NCBI RefSeq assembly: GCF_019059575.1
Contig: NW_024881586.1
Location: 806,001-870,000 of the forward strand
Direction: 5' to 3'
DNA from: Amphibalanus amphitrite
Taxonomy: Eukaryota; Arthropoda; Thecostraca; Balanomorpha; Balanidae
Length of the DNA: 64,000 nt
Part shown: piece by piece, positions 57,201 to 64,000 of the stretch
Layout: the number at the start of each line of letters is the position of its first letter
Position numbering within the stretch: the stretch's first letter is position 1
Position numbers and translations under genes: made by a program
The notes under the pieces: generated by a model
Databases searched by the model: none
Told to the model about the DNA's origin: nothing
Seen by the model: the letters and a program-made list of their open reading frames with translations, nothing else

Positions 57201-60200
57201 GGGTCCTCAGAGCCGCTGATAAAGGTCCTAAAGAGGCACGGTGTGGGGCCCTCAGGAGTGCCAGCGTGGGGACCTCAGAAGCACTGGTATGGGCCCTCAG
57301 AGGTGGCAGTGTGGGAGCACTCAGAAGCGCCGGTGTAGGACCAGCACAGTCGCCGGTGAAGCCCTTCACAGGCGCCAATGTGGAGTCCCTCAGAGACACA
57401 GGGTCATCAGAGGCGCGAGCTGCTGTTGTGGACCCTTCATAAGCCGACAAGGGGATTTCAGAAGTCGGTGGTGCCTTGAGGAGCCCTGTGGGGTCCTTAA
57501 ACACCGGCATGGTTTTCTCAGACGCTGCTGGTACCCTCCGAGTCACCAGTGTGAGGCCGTCAGAGCCACTGGTGTGGGGCCCTCAGGACCGCCGATACAG
57601 GGCCTTTAGAGATACTGGTGTAGGCCGTCAGAGTTGGGGGGGGACCCTCAGATACGCCGGTTTGGGACCTCATAGGCGCCGGTGAGGGCTCTCAGAGTCG
57701 CCGTTATGGGGCCCTCAGAAATTTGTGTGTGGGGTATCACAGGCGGGTTCGAGGCCACTAGAGGTGGCCCGTAATAGGCCGGTAAGGGCCCTCAGAAGCC
57801 AGCAAGGGACACTCAGAAGCTGGCGTAGGGCCTTTATGGAGAACTTAGTGTGGCTACTCAGGGGCCCATGGGATGTCCTTACGAGCCCTGTGGGGCACTT
57901 CTGAGTCGAAATATGACCAGAAATATGGTCAGTAAACCCTCAACGGCCAATTGGCGCCACAGGGCCCCTCGTGCCCGTGTGGGGGATCTTCGGGACCTGT
58001 TTAGACCCTCAGAGGCGCCGGTGAGGGCTATCAGTCGCCATTACGGGGCCCTCAAAGAAATTGGTGTGGGACCGTCACAGACGGGTGTGGCCTGGGGCCC
58101 CTAGGGCTGGCCCCTAATGGACCGGTAAGGCCCCTCAAGCTGGTTAGGACGCTCTGGCCGGTAAGGGCCCTGAGGCCGGTAAGGGCCCTTAGAGACCGCT
58201 GAGCCCCCCCCCCCCCGCTTTCGACGCCCATGGTCAGATCCCATTGCAATTGAACTCACCTGAATGAAGTGAACTATTGAAGAGTGCGCCTATCATTTAT
58301 CAATCCGGTGCGTAGTAGCAAAGTCAAACTGCTAGCAGCGGGCTGACCACCCATCTTACGCATGCATATCTACCGCATAAAGTACCTACCAATATCTCGA
58401 ACACCAGAGCTGTGGCGTGTTCTCTGCGGCTGCCCCTTATAACGTGTAGTCAGTTGACTGCTGATTATTGTTCGTATTTCACAAACCGTAAGAATTTGAC
58501 ACACAACAGCGACACTGTAAATGCCCTCAAGTACTCACCTCTGGCTCCCGAAACATAAGTGCCGCCCTTCCCTTGGCATTTAATGCCGCCCCCGGAGAAA
58601 GTTATTTCCAGCCCATTTTTTGAGGAGTGATTACGCCCCGTCACGGGGCGCTACGCTGCGGCCTCATTGCCTTCCAAAGCGGACAGGCAGGATCGGCTGC
58701 GAAATATGGCCGCCACAGACAGGCTAAGCCCCTAAGCGCGGTCAAATCCGGCGGTACGTCCAATGAGCTTGGGCTCGGACGCTGCGAGGGTCATACTGAT
58801 GTCCACTCCGTAAATAGGTCAGCGGAGGTCATGCCCACGCCCTTACAGAGGTCAGCGTGACCCATACTGATGCCTAAAAGGAGGTCAGGCAAAGGTCACA
58901 CGGACAACACAAGAAGGCACTAAAGTAAAAGTAGCTGCAAGTCACACCGATGCTTAGAAGGGGCACTTAAAAGGGAACCAGCAGTAGGGTAAATGTTCCT
59001 ATTAGCGACCCTTCTCTTTTCTCTGAATAACGAAGAACAAGCTAGTTGCAGTTCGGTGTTCATCTGCTGGCCGCTGCGTGATCTGACTTCAGGCCTCAGT
59101 TTTCCGCGCTGCGTCGCTGAGTGAGATGACACCGTCTTGACGCTGTCGATATTGACACAGCTCCCACCTATTCTCGTCGGCTCATGCTATAGCTGAATTT
59201 AGACTCAATATAGGTACCCTGAACAGTGAATAGCATGCTCTCGGTCACGGCATCCGTCTAACTCTACCCCACGGGCTGGCGGTGATATTGCTGGGCTGTC
59301 GATATTGACACAGCTCCCACCTATTCTCGTCGGCTCATGCTATAGCTGAATTTAGACTCAATATAGGTACCCTGAACAGTGAAAAGCATGCTCTCGGTCA
59401 CGGCATCCGTCTAACTCTACCCCACGGGCTGGCGGTGAGACCATATAAAAGTATCCTGAACTCGTCATGGAATGTTGTTGTCAATCAACAGATATACTTG
59501 TTTATCCACATATATGATATCTTCCTAAGTTCCTGTCAATCAGTTCCACAATTGTGAGTCATTAGTAAACAGGGGACAATTATTTGAGGCAACGGGCCCA
59601 ATTCATGATGCCCTTTTCGGCGCCAAAGGAACAGAAAGCAAGAGCAGGCCAAACATCCTTGCCAGACTTTAAAAAGACTTTCGTGACATCACAACCAAGA
59701 TCAGCCTCTTACGTCTGCGCCTGCCTGCACGTGCTTCCAGTCGTAGTGCAAGAAGCACGCGCAACACCACCGGATCTCACATTAGATGACCTTTCAGTTG
59801 GTCACGTATTGGCATCCTCCGGGGAGGTCGGAGCAGATGACCTTTGCCCCTAGTTATGCACGGTCCCAGGTGAGATTCTGATCACACGGAGACGGCCCTG
59901 CTCGGTGCGGCTGATGAAGTCAATAGGGCGGCAGCGTCATTAGAGTGACGCTGGTGACGTCAGCAGCGCTCGTTTGTCGGAATTCCAGATCAGAAATGAT
60001 CGTGCATTCATTGTGAACATTTCATGGCAATGAATAAAATTCCAACGTCTTTGAGAATTGATGGTTTTAGACTACATTGGCTAGGCATGGCAAACGGATT
60101 TTCTTATTCGCTCTGCAGCAGCCAGCATTGTAAGAAGTTTGTCATGCGCATTTACTCTGCTCCCGCCAGTATTGTTATTAACTGAAAATAAGCCTATGAA

Positions 60201-60540
60201 ATGATATCAACTAAATATTGATGTTATATACTCACAAGTTATATACCCATAGGTTTACATAGTACAAAAAGTTGTAACTTTCACTTCGAATATGAATCAG
60301 TTTGCGACTTCCGAATCTATGAATCAGGACCCATAGGTATCGAGTGCCTATCATAGTGATGATTGCATGAACCTGGTGGTATTTGACTTATGACCACTCA
60401 TTCCCTCCACCCGTTCTTGCGTTCGACAGACGATTCTGGTGGGGGACAGTGGAGTCGGCAAGACCTCACTGCTGGTCCAGTTCGACACCGGCAAGTTCAC
60501 CCAGGAAGGTTTCGCCGCCACCGTCGGGATTGGTTTTATG
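48818..60540 (+). CDS. Rab26: Rab26-like small GTPase, first two coding exons
   Basis: Coding blocks are 48818-49033 (72 codons) and 60430-60540 (37 codons), joined in phase 0. The rest lies beyond the window. The N-terminus [20 protein letters not shown] is followed by a Ser/Gly-rich disordered segment, an extension typical of Rab26 relative to most Rabs. The second exon reads [20 protein letters not shown], with P-loop GDSGVGKT at residues 77-84, then [16 protein letters not shown] with switch I Thr103. The acceptor GTTCGACAG and donors GTCAGT and GTAAGT fit. Rab26 acts in regulated secretion and vesicle clustering in other animals. The phrase DTGKF and the VGI-G/A form resemble arthropod Rab26 more than Rab37, but Rab37 is the alternative. 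The intron is 11.4 kb. Confidence 0.85.
49086..49250. repeat. Inverted repeat in Rab26 intron 1
   Basis: GGTGGAACTTTGTGCGGAGC at 49087 recurs reversed, with a few mismatches, at about 49212-49245. It could form a stem just after the exon 1 donor. No element is identified. The stretch 49250-51180 shows nothing else I recognise apart from a pyrimidine-rich tract at 50600-50680. Confidence 0.7.
51185..51290. repeat. (GA)n microsatellite
   Basis: About 37 GA units are followed by GACAGA repeats. The long open frames across it are artefacts. Confidence 0.97.
52560..53375. repeat. GTGCCGCCCCTCC minisatellite
   Basis: Degenerate tandem units of roughly 35-40 bp are built on GTGCCGCCCCTCCCCACAA and CGCCCTC. 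They give long proline-rich frames (PPSPQ..., RPSPQ...) in several phases, which I regard as non-coding. Confidence 0.88.
53377..53445. mobile_element. Fragment of a TTAA-type MITE end
   Basis: It matches the left end of copy 6: CCTCGC.GGCCCGGGGGGG, the ACGTTTTTCG palindrome, then CTGGCGAATATTTGCGATAG. It is a solo, degraded terminus. Confidence 0.75.
54082..55431. mobile_element. TTAA-flanked MITE, copy 8, with internal tandem array
   Basis: The ends are TTAACCCTCGCACGACCAGG and CTAGGCGTTCTAGGGTTAA. The palindromes are GTTGTTACGAC / GTTGATACAAC in G/C runs. The interior has four units of about 187 bp, with TGACGTCA at 54672, 54866, 55053 and 55241; the last three continue to TGACCTGACCTGACCCG or TGACCTGACATGACCCG. 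Confidence 0.87.
55841..56725. mobile_element. TTAA-flanked MITE, copy 9
   Basis: TTAACCCTCGCCCGTATTGG at the left and CCAATACGGGTTAA at the right. The palindromes are GGTTCGTTGGCC / GTCCGTTCGAC in G/C runs. AGGTCAGGTCAGGTCAGGTCA-like tracts occur near 56175-56195. Confidence 0.87.
59142..59437. repeat. 153 bp tandem duplication
   Basis: Two units starting GCTGTCGATATTGACACAGC lie at 59142 and 59295, nearly identical over about 143 bp (AATAGC against AAAAGC), so the duplication is recent. Confidence 0.95.
60430..60540 (+). CDS. Rab26: Rab26 exon 2 (P-loop and switch I)
   Basis: The acceptor is GCGTTCGACAG and the donor GTAAGT at 60541. It has 37 codons in phase 0 with an intact GxxxxGKT P-loop. 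Confidence 0.93.
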
Positions 60541-63500
60541 GTAAGTCGAAACGTACAATTTGCTTACGCATTTTCCGGAAACCGAAACTCTTTCACATCC
60601 CGTCAATGGAAGAACTTTCGTATTGAAGTGATAAAACCTCAATACGGTAGCGGGGACGCAGACATTCTCCAGGAACCGAAGCCCTATTTCATCTCAGTTA
60701 TTTATTTTTTTCATTTGTTATTTCAATATATCAGCTTAGTCTGGATTATCATCACTTTACACGACAGCTACACGTTATTTCACTCTACGTGTAAGCGACG
60801 AAGCTATTCCCGTGTATCACATTTGATAAGGAAACTTTTTTTGCCGCATCCTACGCACCTGGTTGAGAAGTTTTCCTTGACATCCACCGACCACTAGCTC
60901 AGCGACATATCCATTGCTTGGGAAGTAGATGAACCGTTTGAGCAAACATGCACCGCATATTCGTCAGCAATTCTGACTAATTAAGTGAAACAATTATTGT
61001 TTGTGAAACAACCCCAATTTCATTTGCCTAGGCATCCCCTTCCGATGTATCATGCTTCATTCAATGTCGACAGCAAACAGACCCGCTAAATGGATTCCGT
61101 GTCAGAGTGTCGTAATACAAGATGCAGAGCCACCACCACCCGCCAATTATTGACCGCAACACTCATTCTATGGACCGATTGCCGACTTGTCCATTATTCT
61201 TTGAGTCTGGCTGGATACCTGATGATGTTTCGTCACACCCTGTTCTGCATTTGTTACAAACGATCAAACCCACGCCCTGATGCGGAAGGGGAGGGGCAGA
61301 AAGGACCACATCGTCTTCTGCATTCTAAGCAGTTAATCTGCACATAAAGTGGCCGAGTTTGATATTAAACTCTCCTCACTTTCCTGTGATAATACCTAGA
61401 ACCGGCTTTCCGAGAGACATTACAAGCTGTAACGTAATTGACAATCAATGTAACATCCAGATCGAGGAATGAATAATTAATTCAGCTAAAACGGACATAT
61501 TGTCTCAGTTTGGTACCGATGCTGCAGCTATAAATAGAAATTAGAACGCAATAGGCTATGATCAGATGGCAGGGCCCGGAGTTGTATGTAATTTGATGAA
61601 GGACTGATATTTACATCACTGGTAGGTATGCAAAAATAAAGGGTGGGGGATTAATAATTGATCTATCGGAAAGCCAGAATAATTAAGTGAACTATGACAT
61701 CACATATCAAGGGCCCTGATCCAAACTTACGCCAGCTCCATAAAGGAGACGTTACATGTATCCCGGTGGAGTTGGCGAACTTTGTCCGACTTTTCAGCAG
61801 GACTTTACTACCAATTGGGGACCGGCTGACCTGCCGAGTAGCGTCCCCACGGGAAAACGACATGCCAATGGGCGTGGCAGTAAAAGGGAGCTGAAAACGA
61901 ACTGCCTACGCAGGAAATATTTTATGCCAAACCGATATGGTCCTGTCAGCCATTTCGCCGATTGCACGAATCTTGGTGATTGCTCCGATGAAGCCATGTA
62001 TGTAACTTGTCGGTTGGTTTCATAAAGCGTTCCTATTTTTCCAAAAACAATAGAGTGGAAATATAATTAAATATGTTAGCCATTGCGTAAAATAAACAAG
62101 TAGAATTCGACTCACGCTTTTAACATGGGGCTCCCCATACAAGTACTGTAAGTACATATTCTTCCTTTTTATTTTTGCCAATTATCTACAGGTAAGCGTA
62201 TGTTATGTTTTCCAATCCATCAGCTTTCATATAATCGCTTTGTAATACCATATCGGTTATATGTCGTTTAAATTACGTAAACATTTTGATTGTAACAGCC
62301 GACTATTTTTACAATCTTGCATGTGATAACGTTCGACTGAAATCACACCACGCCGACCTGCCATTATTATCCGTGCATTATCCCATTATCAGTGTGCATT
62401 GACGGAACGATGCCGCGAACGACACACAGATCAACTGATATTTCCCTCCGCGGCCAATCGCCTGTTCTCGTAACGGCGCCGACGGGAAGCGAGCGGAGCC
62501 AACTGCAAACATGTGGGCCATAATCAGAGGCGTGGCCAGGCTGGGAACATAGGGAGGCGAGGGTGAGAGAAAGGACATGAAGTGGATTTATAGGCGTGCT
62601 CTGATGGAACAAGGGATAACAAATGGTATCTTCAATTTTGCACATATAACCATGGCTTAGACATAAACTTGTCACTGAATAGAATAAGCGTCAGACAAAT
62701 ATGACATCTCAGAAGCGGTGTCTGCCTGCCGTCGGACCCCCCCCCCCCCCTGTTCCGGTGCCTGTCGCCGCCTCTGCCAGAGCGCCCGCACCTTTGGGCG
62801 GTGCCGGTGTCACCTGCCGGGCCGGGGCCGGGCCGGGCAGTGTGCGGGCCGCGGGCCGTGAGGTGCGCAAGAGGCGACGGTGACAGTCTCCCCAGAGAGT
62901 CGTGAGTGAGCGTTTCGTGAGAGTGCCATGAGTAATTGGTGAATGAGATGAAGATGTGATGAAGAGTAAGTGATAATGGAGAAGTGAGGATAAGGGCCAG
63001 TGACGAAACGGTGCACTGTAGATGATGCTTTGAGACTCAGCACTTTAATATTCTGTTATGAAGATTGCTTACAACAAAGAGTTGCGATAAAAATTGCGGC
63101 TTATTGAGCTCGACCCTATCAACTGCAGCGTGAGTACTGAATAGTGAGTAGTAAATGACAGTGGCGTGAGTAGTCCCAGATTTGGGTAAGATTGCTGTCT
63201 GAAGAGCCTGAAGCCTATTTGTAAGAGTAGACGGCTTTACGGGACTTTGACAAGAGCTCAGTTGAGCGTGGCACAGTCGACGGGAAGAACCAATCTCAGC
63301 TGTTTACGGTACTGCCACATTCCTATCTGAAGCCAACAATCTGTGGATAATCGGAGACCGCGTATCGTGTCAACGGCTAGCATACATTGCGGCCATAAAT
63401 CGACGGCGAACGTATCTCATCGAGTGAAAACCGGAATATCGGCTAACCGATATCCGATACCGGATGAACCGGGATATCGAAGAAACTTCTAGCACACGGC

Positions 63501-64000
63501 AACTAGTGCGCGATCAGCCTGAAGAAAAACAACACAGAGTTTTTTTCCGGGCATCATCTTTGCCTTCCTTCATGAAGTACTCGGCTTGCGTTTCGTGGCA
63601 GCCGTTGTGTAGAGAGCGCCTTGTTGGCAGTATTTCGTGCCCTGTCCCGGCTGAAACGAACACACTGCATCAAGTCCGGAACATCTGATCTGTCTTATCC
63701 CGCAAGGTATCTTGTCTGGAATTTCACAACCCTCGGTAAGCAGCCTAGTGAACTGTCCCATCCCGTTCGCTGTCCCACCCCTGTCCGTAGCGCCCGGTCA
63801 CCGCAGTCCACAGCGCGTGACCTGACGCGCCAAGCAACGTCGGTCCCGATGTAAGGCGCCGGTTTGGAGCGTCGACTGACATCGATCGCGAGACGCGCGC
63901 GGCGCGTCGGTGCGTCCACGCCCCCGACCGACAGGCCGGCGGAAAAACAGGTAGGCGGCGGTCACAACAGCGCGACTGGCTGCAGAGATCAACGGGCTGT
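60541..64000 (+). other. Rab26 intron 2 to window end, no further exon found
   Basis: I looked for the next Rab motif (WDTAGQERF) in the plus strand and did not find it. CpG-rich patches occur at 62740-62880 and 63790-63960, with a CT/C-rich tract at 62739-62750. No gene was recognised. Confidence 0.55.

Larger units (their letters stand above)
53870..58210. repeat. About 30 bp minisatellite GGGCCCTCAGAGGCGCCGGT, interrupted
   Basis: Degenerate tandem units of GGGCCCTCAGAG.C.CCGGTGT occur at 53870-54080, 55440-55840 and 56726-58210. They are broken by two TTAA-flanked elements that inserted into the array. It is all Rab26 intron 1. Confidence 0.9.

Noticed and set aside
61694..62025. Plus-strand frames with gene-like composition
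   Set aside because: No motif, no splice sites in register with Rab26, and competing frames on both strands.

Overview
This is a eukaryotic, animal nuclear window: two spliced protein-coding genes embedded in dense transposon-derived DNA. I see no bacterial gene structure, operon or CRISPR array. An arthropod, perhaps a crustacean, is my best guess. It rests on a Rab26-type GTPase, jockey/CR1-like non-LTR reverse transcriptases, mariner and hAT elements, and GC-rich exons within AT-richer introns. The species is not identified.

Minus strand, 28.6 kb down to 5.8 kb: the 5' portion of a TBC1D9-type RabGAP gene. I resolved 18 coding exons by hand. Every junction has GT..AG, and all phases chain into 809 uninterrupted codons covering the start codon, two GRAM domains and the whole TBC domain with both catalytic fingers. 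The C-terminal part (EF-hand region in the family) lies beyond the left edge. Plus strand, 48.8 kb onward: the first two coding exons of a Rab26-like small GTPase, 72 codons of disordered N-terminus and then the P-loop exon at 60.4 kb. The rest lies beyond the right edge. Both genes belong to Rab-controlled membrane traffic, one a predicted Rab GAP and the other a Rab, and they are divergently arranged. Nothing in the sequence shows that they act on each other.

Layout: 0-5.7 kb, a reverse-transcriptase pseudogene split by a 4.8 kb hAT-like element. 5.8-28.6 kb, TBC1D9 exons, with introns holding four TTAA-flanked elements, a reverse-transcriptase fossil, a dead mariner and microsatellites. 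28.6-48.7 kb, intergenic DNA (possibly including 5' untranslated exons) with fold-back elements, an inverted pair of 1.19 kb elements and a four-level transposon nest. 48.8-64 kb, the Rab26 first exons, whose 11.4 kb first intron holds two long minisatellites and two more TTAA elements.

The most unusual signals are these. (1) A family of about ten piggyBac-like, TTAA-bounded non-coding elements is packed with AGGTCA nuclear-receptor half-sites and capped by G-run/C-run palindromes that match within a copy but differ between copies. (2) Short duplicated ghosts of exon edges with splice sites occur in TBC1D9 introns, and all their differences in the aligned codons are synonymous. (3) A (TG)9T18 polypyrimidine tract sits directly in front of the exon encoding the catalytic glutamine.
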